Positions 14,958 to 24,251 of a stretch of 39,450 bases of DNA are shown in pieces. The stretch is from the NCBI RefSeq assembly GCF_002931075.1, contig NZ_PSTQ01000020.1, positions 1-39,450 on the forward strand, written 5' to 3'. The notes beneath the pieces were generated by a model. That model was not told the origin of the DNA. It saw nothing but the letters and a program-made list of their open reading frames with translations, and did no database searches. Numbering within the stretch: the first letter of the stretch is position 1; every line of letters begins with the position of its first letter. The DNA is from Pseudoclavibacter sp. AY1F1 (GTDB lineage Bacteria > Actinomycetota > Actinomycetes > Actinomycetales > Microbacteriaceae). The position numbers and the translations under genes were made by a program.

Positions 14958-15221
14958 TTGACTAAAGCACCTTCAAGGGCATCAGACGCGACCATAGGCG
15001 AGTCACTTGCCACAATCAGCGCACTCGCCGACGGGCTGAGGCTGTCACTGTCCACACGCGACGAGGCGGAAACCCTCTCGGTCCTCGAGCAGATCTCACG
15101 CCTGGCCCGCACACTCCTAACGCTCACGCCAGACGATAACTGGACCTCCATAAGCGACTCGCGGCCGTGTGCTGCTACCGCCGAAGACTATGCGGAGGGC
15201 GGACCAACACAGCTTGACTGA
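14958..15221 (+). CDS. small hypothetical protein
   Basis: An 87-aa frame with a TTG start and an AGG 7 nt upstream. Residues 12-58 look like a real amphipathic helical segment (SLATISALADGLRLSLS, LEQISRLARTLLTL); the tail is less convincing. No family is recognised. It may be genuine, since its composition is better than that of surrounding frames, but there is no coupling or strong start to support it. Confidence 0.35.
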   Translation: MTKAPSRASDATIGESLATISALADGLRLSLSTRDEAETLSVLEQISRLARTLLTLTPDDNWTSISDSRPCAATAEDYAEGGPTQLD

Positions 15222-16045
15222 CTCTGTGAGGCCTTCCGCACGGACGGAAGACTACCTCTCCGCACCCGCTGCAACGAAGACGGCTTGGAGCGGAGGAGTC
15301 CACACCCACTCAAGCCTCCCAAATGCGGGGAGTCGGGCACCGTCTACTCCAACCTAATCCGGCGATCTGCTCCCAATCAGCCGCGTCACGAGTTCTTCGC
15401 TCTCAGTCTGTGCACACACTCGATCCGCTGGCCCCCCTCGCGGGACCAGCCCTGCGTTGAGCGACTCAATATTGAGAGACTTCATGCGGCCAGTTCGACT
15501 CTCGACAGCCAGCCTGCGGCTGTGGTTGCCGCGCGATCGCTCTCCGCTGCGCTCCGATCGATCCCACGCCTCCGAGGCAGGTTGCCTGACTGTTCGAGGC
15601 GGTGATGTTCCCGGAATGGCAGTCACCGCAGGCTCGCGTTTCGAGGTGGTGTAGGAGTGAGCATGGTTGAGCGGAGAGCGGCTACGGCGATCAGGATGAC
15701 GTTGAGCAGAAGTTCTCTTCACTGGCCAGCCATCCGCCCTGAGACAGGCTCGCGCCGTTCGGAATCTGGAGGTAGTTGAATCGACTTGCAACGGGCGGTC
15801 CCCATCGACAAGCACCGCCGCGGGCTGAAGCCCGTGGCCCGGCACCATGATTTCCTCGGCCGGGTCGGATGCCCATGGGGTGAACCGCACCGACTAGGAG
15901 TAGGAAAGGAGGTGCCTCGAATTGCTCGGCATCTCGTCGCATTCAACCCGGACAATCTGTGTCGTGATCGCCACACTTCTTGGACGTGGGCCACCAGTAC
16001 GACGCTTCGTTCTCATCCACCACGACACAGAAGTAGGGACTCTCT
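15222..16045. other. 824-bp gap without a supported gene
   Basis: Several overlapping frames exist on both strands, but their translations are arginine/serine-rich and lack starts or domains. A short perfect hairpin (CGGGCT-GA-AGCCCG) lies at about 15821-15834. The stretch looks like decayed DNA between cargo blocks. Confidence 0.45.
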
Positions 16046-17122
16046 ATGCCCATCACAGCACGTCCGATCCGCAGTAGTTCTCAACAGCTTCGCGGTGCAC
16101 CAACCCTGACACACCTCGTCGCACTCACAGTCGTGACAACACTCGCTCTCGCCGGCTGCACGGCTGATTCAAGCGTCAGCACCGACCCTTCCTCGACAGC
16201 AGCTACGTCATCCGAGGCCAGCGCTACACCAACCTCGACGCCCACGGTGCTGCCTGCCCTCACGCTCGAGCAGTTCATGACGGCTGAGGTGCCCTCGCTC
16301 TGCGAGCAGCCAGCCGGCGCCCTCGTCGACGGGCAGCTGCCGGGCATAGATCGGGCCAACGGCATCGTCGTGCTGCAGGCCAAGACTGCGATGACCGATG
16401 GCACCGATCGCGACCCGCTCACGCTCGTCGCGATCAACCCCACCCCGATGGCCAGCGAGCTCGCTGGGCTGGCGGCGTTCCGGTGCGACAAGGGCGGCGT
16501 GGAGTGGCCGGCACAGCTCGTCGGCTACGACGCTGACATGAATGTCCTCGGCTCGGTGAACCCATCGGACCTCAGCAAGGGCCCAAAGGACTACGCATGG
16601 AACCTTGTCTGGGACGACACCAGCGATGAAACAGCACAGCGCGTCACCTTCGACTGGGCGAGCCACTACTACCCGGAGCCCAGTGCTCGGGGCTCGCTGC
16701 GCACCACCGGAACCGTGTCGTTCGACACAGCGACGCGCGAGCTCGTCATCGAGACGCCGCCGATCTTCGAGGCCACGGCGCTAGCCGGTGAGTACTTCAC
16801 GGCCATCCAGAACCAGGACTGGGCGACGGTCCAGTCAATGACTACGGACCCGCAGGTCTCGTCCGGTATCCAGAACAACGAGCAGCCGCAGCTCGTTCTC
16901 ACGCTCGACTGGTCGTCAGAGAAGCGAGCGATCTGTCTGCCACCAGAACACGAGGAAGTGGGCGAGTACGGCGCACAGCAAATGCAGGCGATGGGTGCGA
17001 GTTTCTACTGCACATCCAGCAGCCAGATCATCGGCGAAGTCCACTGGATGCCAGGCGTCTACGTGGGCCAGGACAGCTCGGGTGCCTGGAAGGTCACCGG
17101 CGTGCAGCTCTACGCGGATTAG
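16046..17122 (+). CDS. secreted lipoprotein, function unknown
   Basis: A 358-aa protein with a basic N-terminus, hydrophobic segment 22-35 and lipobox LAGC (C38), followed by a Ser/Thr-rich linker to about residue 68. The mature part looks like two globular halves: an N-terminal one with cysteines at SLCEQ and FRCDKG, and a C-terminal one (AGEYFTAIQNQDWATVQSMT ...) resembling the NTF2/DUF4878-like repeats of actinobacterial lipoproteins, with cysteines at AICLPP and FYCTSS. AGGGA lies 7 nt before the ATG. It is monocistronic, closed by a strong terminator. No function can be given. Confidence 0.8.
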   Translation: MPITARPIRSSSQQLRGAPTLTHLVALTVVTTLALAGCTADSSVSTDPSSTAATSSEASATPTSTPTVLPALTLEQFMTAEVPSLCEQPAGALVDGQLPGIDRANGIVVLQAKTAMTDGTDRDPLTLVAINPTPMASELAGLAAFRCDKGGVEWPAQLVGYDADMNVLGSVNPSDLSKGPKDYAWNLVWDDTSDETAQRVTFDWASHYYPEPSARGSLRTTGTVSFDTATRELVIETPPIFEATALAGEYFTAIQNQDWATVQSMTTDPQVSSGIQNNEQPQLVLTLDWSSEKRAICLPPEHEEVGEYGAQQMQAMGASFYCTSSSQIIGEVHWMPGVYVGQDSSGAWKVTGVQLYAD

Positions 17123-17136
17123 CTGTCTGCCTTCCC

Positions 17137-17181
17137 AACGCCACAGCCCCGAGAGCTCAGAACTCTCGGGGCTGTGGCGTT
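17137..17181 (+). terminator. strong hairpin terminator
   Basis: A perfect 19-bp stem (17137-17155 with 17163-17181) and a 7-nt loop sit 14 nt after the lipoprotein stop. Because the stem is symmetric it could also stop the minus-strand transcript of 17321-17734. No long U-tract follows. Confidence 0.9.
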
Positions 17182-17320
17182 CTTGGGCACGGTGCGATCG
17201 TTGTCCGGCTCTGGTCACTGTGGGCGGACAGCGGTCACGGGCCACCGTGCCCGCTGTCCGCTGTCCGGCGCCAGCCCTCAGCCTGGACAGCGGCCGGTCA
17301 CTGGCCGCCCTGTGTTGCGG

Positions 17321-17734
17321 TCACGCTTCGATTCGGTGCGCGCGCCCGATCTCGTTGCCGAAGAGGTCACGTGTCCGCTTCACCGGTTTGCGGTCAGCGC
17401 CGTCCAGCGGCGGGCCGACCCAGAGGTCGAGAGCGGCCAGGTATCCCTCGACTGCGGCGCGATCGAGACGGCCTGTCACCGGGTCGAGCGTGGCCGGGTC
17501 CGCGAGACGGATCGTGGTGTCCGTGACGAGCACGGCCATGCCGAGGAGCGCGTCCGCTGGTGGGTGTCCAGCGTCGGTGGCCGCGGTCACGAGTTCCTCG
17601 AGCTCGGGAAGCTCCCGTGCGGCCATCTCTGGGTGTCTCGTGAACCAGGCGACGAGCGCCTGGTGGTCTTCGGCTGCCCACTGCTGGTCGAGCTTGCGGA
17701 GCTGGATCGCTGCGATGCGGTTCGTGCGTGTCAT
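17321..17734 (-). CDS. hypothetical protein next to the relaxase gene
   Basis: A 137-aa cytoplasmic protein, mostly helical (IAAIQLRKLDQQW, ALVAWFTRHPEMAARELPELEEL), with a basic C-terminus (RKPVKRTRDLFG). ATG 17734 is preferred over an in-frame GTG four codons earlier because GAGG lies 6 nt upstream. Divergent from the relaxase, with the candidate origin of transfer between them. That position fits an accessory oriT-binding or regulatory protein, but no DNA-binding motif is recognisable. Confidence 0.75.
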   Translation of the reverse strand: MTRTNRIAAIQLRKLDQQWAAEDHQALVAWFTRHPEMAARELPELEELVTAATDAGHPPADALLGMAVLVTDTTIRLADPATLDPVTGRLDRAAVEGYLAALDLWVGPPLDGADRKPVKRTRDLFGNEIGRAHRIEA

Positions 17735-18094
17735 GACTGACCTCACCTCGCCGGGCCGCGCTGCCGCGCCCGACGGTGTTCCCGGGTCGGCAATGGGCGT
17801 TCCCAGAGGGCAAGCCGTGTGCTTTCCCTATCCCTCCTGTGCGTGAGCCCGGCCGGAACGCGTCACCGACGGCTGAAGCGCCTCGATTCGCGTCGAGAGA
17901 CGAACGGTCAACGTCACGCGGAGAGGACACCAGCGACCAAGAGCAGCGAACGAATGAGGGCGAGGAGAGAGAACGAGGAATGACGGAATCAGGGAGAGAT
18001 GAGTGAAGAGGACGAGGGAAATGGAGAGAGGAAAGGTGACGGACACGAGGAGAGAAAGGATGTAAGGGATGTAAGGCACGCAGGCACTTCTAGT
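17735..18094. other. candidate origin of transfer and purine-rich leader
   Basis: This region separates the divergent 137-aa gene and the relaxase. It holds an imperfect inverted repeat, GGGCAAGC-CGTGT-GCTTTCCC (17808-17828), followed by TATCCCTCC, and two copies of GTTCCC about 21 bp apart near 17780-17802. From about 17880 to 18075 the plus strand is almost all purine (runs of GAGGAGAGA type), very unlike the rest. MobF origins of transfer lie beside their relaxase gene and contain such inverted repeats. The nick site itself is not identifiable. Confidence 0.35.
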
Positions 18095-21000
18095 GTGAGC
18101 TACGCTCATTCCGTGCGCGGCGGAGTAGCGAGATGGAAGCGGGGCGTCGCAGGCCATGGCCTGCGGGCCGCGGTCCACTACGCCTTCGATGGCGTCTGCG
18201 ACGGCGCCAGGGCCGATCGGCTCGCGTCCGTCGACGCCGCAATCGGGTACGCACACGCCGGGTCGACCGTGACCCGCTTCACCGCCACCGAAGCGGGCAT
18301 CGCCGCCGATGAACTCGGCGTGGAGCAGCTCAAGGCCTGGGTCGCGGGCAGCGACCCTGTGACGGGCATGCATCGCGGCTACCAAATGCAGGGGCCCGAC
18401 GCGGATCTCCTGTTCGATGCGACCGTGAACGCCCCGAAAACGCTGTCGCTCGCCGCGATGCTCGACCCGGAGATCGCGGCCGCATTCGACGCGCTGCAGG
18501 AGCGGATCCGCGATCGCACCATCGACATGTGGCGCACCGAGCTGAACGCGCGCCGCGGCGCGCAAGGCCGCATCAGCATGGACCTCGCGCAGATCGAGGT
18601 CGTCGAGCTGAAACACGCCCGCTCCCGTTCCCTCGACCCGCACGCCCACACGCACATGTGGTTGAACGCTCGTGTCCTCGGACAGGACGGCCGCTGGTCG
18701 AACCTCGACTCCCGGACAATGCTGCGCTTCCAGACGTTGGTCAACGCGGAAGGGCAGCTGGCCGCGGTCACGGACACCGAATGGGTGGCCACGCTCGCGG
18801 CCAAGGGCTTCACGATCGACCCGGCCACGGGTGAGGTCGAGCAGCTGCAGCATCTTGTCCGGGCGTTCTCGAAGCGGGCAAACCAGATCGAAGCGGCCAA
18901 GACCCGCTTCCTGGCCGAGTGGCGGGCTGACCACCCTGGACAGGAGCCAACGGTCAATGACCAGATGGCCATTGACCGGCGCGCATGGGCTGTCGGACGT
19001 CCCGAGAAGCCGGACATGGTGTCCGAAGAGGACTGGGCGGACAGTGTCCGCCGCGAGCTGACCGACCTCGACTCGGCCCTGCTGAAGCAGCGGAAGCCGG
19101 TCACTCCCCCGGTCACCGACCGAGCAGTCCGCGTGTTCGCGTCGGATATTGACCGCGTGGCCAGGCTGGCCATCGCGGACGCCGACTCCCGGTCGACGTC
19201 TTCCAGTGGCCGGTTCTCGGACTTCACGCTGCGCGCGGGCGCGGTCCGCGCGGTCGCTCGCGTCGTGGCAACCGGCGACCGCGACGTCCTCGCCGCAGCC
19301 GTGGACGCTGCCCTCGACCGGGCGCGCGGCCACTACCTGATCGACCTGGCCGCGGACAGCATCGATGTGCCGGGTGGGGTTGGCCGGTACATGCTGACCG
19401 AAACCGCCACCCTCAAGCGCGACGTCGACGAAGGGATGAAGGCGCAGGCCAAGCGCGGGAAGAACGTGGCGACGCACCTCATCGACCAGCTCGCCAGCAA
19501 CACGAAGATCGGCGGCGAGCACGGCCTGGACGAGCAGCAGACCGCGGCAGCGTGCGCGATCGCTGGCTCCTCGCGGCTGGTCACGGTCATCGGGCCCGCG
19601 GGAGCGGGCAAGACAACCATGCTGAAAGTGGCCAGGGCCTCCTTGTCCGGCCAAGGCCGGAAGGTGCTCATCGTCGCGCCGACAAAGAAGGCTTCGTCCG
19701 TGGCCGGACGCGAAACCGGAGCGGACGCGACCAGCCTGCACGCGCTGCTCTACCAGTACGGGTTCCGGTGGAGCGCGGACAAGGACACAGGACGGCCAGT
19801 CTGGCAGCGCTTGGCCATCGGCCAAAAAGACCCCATGTCCAAGGACGGCCACGTGTACCGGGGACCGAAGGAGAGCGCCGTCGTTGACCGGAAGACGCGC
19901 ATCGTCGTCGACGAGGCGGGCATGGTCGACCTCCACACCATGCACGCGCTGCTCCAGGTGACCGCCGAGACGGGCGCCGGGATCGCACTCGTCGGAGACC
20001 CCGCCCAGGTCAACCCCGTCGGCCACACCGGGGCCATGGCACTCGGCCAGCGCTACGCGGACACGCACGTTGATCTGGAGTCCGTGCACCGGTTCCGCAC
20101 CGAAGAGGGCAAGACGGACACGGCCTACGCGAACCTCACGCTGCGCATGCGCGCGGGCGACGCCCCGGACGAGGTGGCACACGAGCTCGTGACCACCGGT
20201 CACGTCCGGACAGCGGCCACCATGACCGAGCTGCACGCGGCCATGCGTGACCGCTACCTGGAGCTGGCCGGACACAAAGACCGCGCCGCTTTGTGCGTGG
20301 CCACGAACGAGGAAGCGGTCACCCTCAACGACCTCATCCAAGAAGAGCGCATCGTCCGCGGACAGGTGACCGGCAAGGTGCTGGCCAGCGCCACGGACGG
20401 GTCGGTCATCTACGCGGGCGACGTCGTGCAGACCAGGCAAAACGACAGCGACCAGAACGTGGAGAACCGACAGGTGTGGACCGTCCGCAAAAAGACACTG
20501 ACCGGGAAGCTGCTCCTCGAGTCCGTCGACCAGAAGGGGCTCACGACCTCGATCGACGCGGACTACGCGGCGGACAAGCTCGCGCTCGCCTACGCGTCCA
20601 CGATCCACGGCATCCAAGGTGAAACCGTGCACGGCTCCATCGTCGGCCCCGGCGTCGACGCCGCCGGCCTCTACGTCGGCCTCACCCGCGGCAAGCGCGT
20701 CAACGAAGCGTTCCTCGTCGCGACCGACGATGCCACCGCGGAACGGCAGCTCGTGGAGTCGCTGCGCCGCGGTGACCTCGAAGCCAGCCTGCAGGACAAC
20801 TACCGGGCGCTGCACCGCGAGCTCGGAATCTCCGCACGCGAAGGCGTATTCGCACCAGCCGCCTGGCAGCAACGCCCAGCCGGGCACCTCCTCGACCTCG
20901 ACGCCGCCGAAGCGCAGATCTCCCCCAAGCACACACACGACGAGCTACAGATCATCAAGGACGACGCCGACCGACTCGAGGACGAACTGCGAAAACTCCG

Positions 21001-21334
21001 CCAGGCCCGAAACGACGTCAACGCAGACCCACGCCGAGGCGAAGGGCCAGCGGTCGAGGAGATTGACGCTCTCCAGATCCAGGCGAATGCCGCGCGCGTG
21101 CTCGAGCGAGAAGCAACGAAGGCGTCCATGCCAGAGCTGCGCAAGCTCGACGCGATCCAGGCCGAGCGCACCACCCGCGAACGGATCCTCGACGCGTCCA
21201 CCGCAACGCGAGAGCATCACGAACGATTGCTGACTGCGCGGCACGGCCGCGTTCAGCGACCGGTTGACGTGCACGCTACCCAGTCAGTCGGTATCTCAAA
21301 GAGACTCGGCGAGACCGCTGGGCCAGCGTTGTGA
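17999..21334 (+). CDS. MobF conjugative relaxase with TraA/RecD-like helicase
   Basis: A 1111-aa protein that should nick and unwind the element for conjugation. The relaxase domain spans roughly residues 39-330, with the histidine triad H215-A-H-T-H219 (PHAHTHMW) and a candidate catalytic tyrosine Y84. The helicase part has Walker A GPAGAGKTT (532-540), motif II DEAGM (638-642), GDPAQVNPV (about 666), STIHGIQGET (from 867) and YVGLTRGK (about 892). A charged coiled coil precedes the C-terminus, which ends RPVDVHA (21257-21277) then 18 residues to AGPAL. The first ~38 codons are a translation of purine-rich DNA, so GTG 18095 or 18113 (VRGGV, matching related relaxase starts) may be the true start; ATG 17999 has AGGGAG just upstream. 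Transcription converges with the ASCH operon. Confidence 0.92.
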   Translation: MSEEDEGNGERKGDGHEERKDVRDVRHAGTSSVSYAHSVRGGVARWKRGVAGHGLRAAVHYAFDGVCDGARADRLASVDAAIGYAHAGSTVTRFTATEAGIAADELGVEQLKAWVAGSDPVTGMHRGYQMQGPDADLLFDATVNAPKTLSLAAMLDPEIAAAFDALQERIRDRTIDMWRTELNARRGAQGRISMDLAQIEVVELKHARSRSLDPHAHTHMWLNARVLGQDGRWSNLDSRTMLRFQTLVNAEGQLAAVTDTEWVATLAAKGFTIDPATGEVEQLQHLVRAFSKRANQIEAAKTRFLAEWRADHPGQEPTVNDQMAIDRRAWAVGRPEKPDMVSEEDWADSVRRELTDLDSALLKQRKPVTPPVTDRAVRVFASDIDRVARLAIADADSRSTSSSGRFSDFTLRAGAVRAVARVVATGDRDVLAAAVDAALDRARGHYLIDLAADSIDVPGGVGRYMLTETATLKRDVDEGMKAQAKRGKNVATHLIDQLASNTKIGGEHGLDEQQTAAACAIAGSSRLVTVIGPAGAGKTTMLKVARASLSGQGRKVLIVAPTKKASSVAGRETGADATSLHALLYQYGFRWSADKDTGRPVWQRLAIGQKDPMSKDGHVYRGPKESAVVDRKTRIVVDEAGMVDLHTMHALLQVTAETGAGIALVGDPAQVNPVGHTGAMALGQRYADTHVDLESVHRFRTEEGKTDTAYANLTLRMRAGDAPDEVAHELVTTGHVRTAATMTELHAAMRDRYLELAGHKDRAALCVATNEEAVTLNDLIQEERIVRGQVTGKVLASATDGSVIYAGDVVQTRQNDSDQNVENRQVWTVRKKTLTGKLLLESVDQKGLTTSIDADYAADKLALAYASTIHGIQGETVHGSIVGPGVDAAGLYVGLTRGKRVNEAFLVATDDATAERQLVESLRRGDLEASLQDNYRALHRELGISAREGVFAPAAWQQRPAGHLLDLDAAEAQISPKHTHDELQIIKDDADRLEDELRKLRQARNDVNADPRRGEGPAVEEIDALQIQANAARVLEREATKASMPELRKLDAIQAERTTRERILDASTATREHHERLLTARHGRVQRPVDVHATQSVGISKRLGETAGPAL

Positions 21335-21503
21335 CGTTGAGGGACCTGCTACACGATAAGCGGCGCGCTCTCCGCTCTGAGAGCACGCTCACCTGCGTAG
21401 CTGAGGACAATATTTACCTGGGACGCTGCCCCGTCTTGCGGATGCGCAAACGCGCCTCTGGACCACCGGTGTCGTCACACCGCTCAGCGCAGAGACGCGA
21501 TAC

Positions 21504-21944
21504 CTACTCGATGGGTGCCTTGGCACCAGCCAGCCGGGACAACTCGATTTCTGCCTCTGCGGGCAGGTATCGGAAGCTCTGCGACGGCTCAATGCCGACT
21601 TCCTCGCGGAGCTGTTGTAGGTTCACCGGCTCGGTGAAGCGGGTGACACGGCTGGTCTTGATTGCGACACCGTGGGTCAAGTTGTGGAAGTACGTGTCGT
21701 ACTCCACTGTCTCGATCCCGAGTTGAGGCTGGAGAGTCTTCCAGAGCTCTTTCACGGAATCGTAGCGAACCTCGTCCGACTCGAAACTGCCCAAAACAGC
21801 TTTCACGGGGCTGCTTGCGTAGAGGTACACGACCGTGCCCCGCTCGAGGTCCGGGAATCTCCGGCGGAGCTCGTAGGTCTTCGTCCCGTTGAGGATGCTC
21901 TCAGCGAACTTCGGTCGGATCGACAACAAGACAGGTCTGGTCAA
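21504..21944 (-). CDS. ASCH-domain protein
   Basis: A 146-aa protein with an N-terminal ASCH (PUA-related) domain. It opens LLSIRPKFAESILNG and carries the family signature GxKxxExR (G20, K22, E25, R27), followed by VVYLYASSPVKAVLGSF. ASCH domains are predicted RNA-binding or RNA-processing modules. The C-terminal ~60 residues are unassigned. Its ATG overlaps the stop of the large GNAT-PIN gene (ATGA), so the two are made together. Possible roles: antitoxin or regulator for the PIN protein, or a shared RNA-targeting partner. Confidence 0.85.
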   Translation of the reverse strand: MTRPVLLSIRPKFAESILNGTKTYELRRRFPDLERGTVVYLYASSPVKAVLGSFESDEVRYDSVKELWKTLQPQLGIETVEYDTYFHNLTHGVAIKTSRVTRFTEPVNLQQLREEVGIEPSQSFRYLPAEAEIELSRLAGAKAPIE

Positions 21945-23995
21945 GATGCTCCGTTCGAGAGTTCGATGAGGTCGAGGAATACGGACCGAAGGACTCGACG
22001 CGGCGACTGGGGCGGGTTTCCGCTTACACCGTGACGAACAGTGACCATCCTAAAGTCCGCCAGCGACACTGGGCGTCTGAACACTTCAGTGTCTTCAAAC
22101 TCGAGCACATGCACGACCCCGTCATGTGACGCTCTGTCGAGATCGCTCCGTTTGTAGGTGCCCATGTGAGAAAAACGCTCGTGCGCCTGGTCCACCGCCA
22201 TGTCGCGGGACGCGACGAGCCTCGAGAGAGCGAACACCCGCGACACTTGCGCACGCCCATCGCTGGAGCAGTACCAGAGGAGCCGCGCCGGTACATCTTG
22301 AATCGGATTGTTCCGGGGCGACCTGAAGTACACGTGCCGGCGTGCAAAACCGAGCGATTCCCGCTGCTCGAGCAAGTTCTCGGGAAACCCGAACAAGTTC
22401 ATCGAGAACTCGGGCTTGATGGGCACGAGGAAGACACTCGTGTCATCCCAAATTTTGAGCGGCCAGTGAGCACGCTCCAGCTCAGCGACCGCGCCCGGGG
22501 TTAGCATCCGCAGTGACTCCGCACGTTCATTGCCAAGGAGAGACGCAAGCTTGGCTCGATCGTCATCAATCAGGAGGTCGATCTCCGCGACAACGACAGC
22601 TGCGCCGATCGCACCATCCACGTCACGGAACCCGTCCGCTTCGAGAGCTTCCCTGACCTCACGAGACAGATGCTGGTCGGTGACAGCCACGGACGAGATT
22701 GCAGCGGCGACTGCCGATTCTCGGATCTGTCTCGTCAGTTGCAGAGCAAGGTCAGCGGAGCGGGCGCCGCGCTTTACTCGAACCTTGTGGAAGTTGATAC
22801 GGTCCGGTGACTCGCTGAAAACCAAGAGCCCGACGTCCTCGTTTTTCCGAGACTGCAACACTCTGACTTCATAATCACGGCTTGCGAGCGAGGCCTCCAG
22901 CTCGCGTCGAAAGTCCTTAGCACGTTCTCCCGTGCTCGCGTTGACGAACAGCCGCTCCAGACCGTCGATCGATGACGCGGCTCCGCTACCCAAGCGCAAG
23001 ACTCGCGAGAGGTGCTCTGGTTGGTACCAGGAAGCGGGTTCCGGCGCGTGAACATGCAGAACCACTTCATGGGGTTTCATCACGTGAAGCTCGTGTGCCG
23101 TCTTTAGATAGTCCTTCAGAAGGCGTATGAGGTTCACATCGTTGGTGACGAAGTAGGTCGCGTCCGCGTTTACGGCGTCGGCAAGATGTCGAACATCGAC
23201 CGCCAAACTCGGGTCTGCCTGCCACTCCGTTTCTCCGATCCGCGCCCGAAGCTCGGTTTCGATCTCTATGGATCGCGGGCGTCGCGTCCCCACCCGGGCG
23301 AGGTGAGCTGCGCCGACACGCTGCGCGGCGCGCTCTGCTGCTTCTTCGAGAGCGTTGAGTTCAAGGTCGACGGCGGGTGAGATCGCGACCGCCAGATACT
23401 CCTGGAGCCAGTCGGCCATCAGCGCCTGCGAAGCTTCCCGATTTGGTCGTTGCACCGATGACGTGGCGACCAGGTCGATAACGACGTTGGCATCCAGGAC
23501 TGCAAGTGGACGAGCCGACTCGAACGCTAGGTTCTCGAAAAGATCCGGGCCGCCGAGCGGCCGCCACCAGATATCCAGGGGTTCGCCCAACAGGCCACGC
23601 CCTGGGCGTTCATTGCGTGGGCTCATGCCCATCGATTCCCAGAACCCGTGAAGCCCGTAGCTTCTCCGACAATGCGCCTCAACTCCAGCGCTGTTCGGAT
23701 TAGCCAATATGACTTCATCGAGCATCCGGAGGGCCAGCGACTGCCCTCGATGCGAGTCCGCCACGCAGACGTGCAAGAGCTTGATATGTGCACGCTTGCG
23801 GTTGTAGAGCAGGTAACCGGCGAGTTCCAGCCCTTGGTACGCGAGCACCAGCCACCCGCGTTCAGCTCGCTCTCTGAACGCAGAGTCCGGGAGGAAACCC
23901 AACGTTCGCTTGTGCTTCTTGTGAAGAACAAGCACATCCCGCATTTGACGCTCGCTGTCTGGCGAAGTGGCGCTCCATGCGCTTATCAAAATCAA
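21941..23995 (-). CDS. GNAT-PIN multidomain protein with C-terminal PUA-like region
   Basis: A 684-aa protein. Residues about 20-127 are a GNAT acetyltransferase (LAGYLLYN, then HVCVADSHRGQSLALRML as acetyl-CoA motif A, ending GFWESMGM). Residues 163-295 are a PIN-type ribonuclease domain with D168 (VLDANVVIDL), E212, D267 or D273, and D286 (FVTNDVNLI), so the acidic set looks complete. Residues 300-560 are unassigned. About 575-665 (LLWYCSSDG...VSRVFALSRLV...FEDTEVFRRPVSL) resembles a PUA/ASCH-like RNA-binding fold. TTG 23995 opens the frame; ATG 23944 is an alternative that still covers the GNAT core. RNA cleavage combined with acetylation suggests a translation-targeting toxin or defence effector. 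Confidence 0.8.
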   Translation of the reverse strand: MILISAWSATSPDSERQMRDVLVLHKKHKRTLGFLPDSAFRERAERGWLVLAYQGLELAGYLLYNRKRAHIKLLHVCVADSHRGQSLALRMLDEVILANPNSAGVEAHCRRSYGLHGFWESMGMSPRNERPGRGLLGEPLDIWWRPLGGPDLFENLAFESARPLAVLDANVVIDLVATSSVQRPNREASQALMADWLQEYLAVAISPAVDLELNALEEAAERAAQRVGAAHLARVGTRRPRSIEIETELRARIGETEWQADPSLAVDVRHLADAVNADATYFVTNDVNLIRLLKDYLKTAHELHVMKPHEVVLHVHAPEPASWYQPEHLSRVLRLGSGAASSIDGLERLFVNASTGERAKDFRRELEASLASRDYEVRVLQSRKNEDVGLLVFSESPDRINFHKVRVKRGARSADLALQLTRQIRESAVAAAISSVAVTDQHLSREVREALEADGFRDVDGAIGAAVVVAEIDLLIDDDRAKLASLLGNERAESLRMLTPGAVAELERAHWPLKIWDDTSVFLVPIKPEFSMNLFGFPENLLEQRESLGFARRHVYFRSPRNNPIQDVPARLLWYCSSDGRAQVSRVFALSRLVASRDMAVDQAHERFSHMGTYKRSDLDRASHDGVVHVLEFEDTEVFRRPVSLADFRMVTVRHGVSGNPPQSPRRVLRSVFLDLIELSNGAS

Positions 23996-24251
23996 AAACT
24001 CACGCCCCCACGAAAACTCGCCTGTCAGCTCGGAGTCTATGCGCTGTTTGGTGCTTCACGACCCGGTTCATGTCGCGAAGTCAGTGTCGTTCCTCCCACT
24101 CATAGAACTGTCCAACGTCCTCGGTCGGGCGCTCGAGGATGCCATGCTCGCGCTTGCGCGGAGCGCAGTGGGGGCCCTCGACGCGCCCCATTCGCCGGAG
24201 CACACTTATCCCTTTCCTCTCGCCAGCACCGGCCGACGGGGAAGCACTCAG

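Noticed and set aside
15354-15890. 178-codon minus-strand frame
   Set aside because: Its translation is Arg/Ser-rich with no plausible start or domain, and competing frames are equally long.
17828-20938. 1036-codon open frame on the minus strand
   Set aside because: It is antisense to the relaxase, whose motifs are unmistakable; long antisense frames are normal at this GC content.
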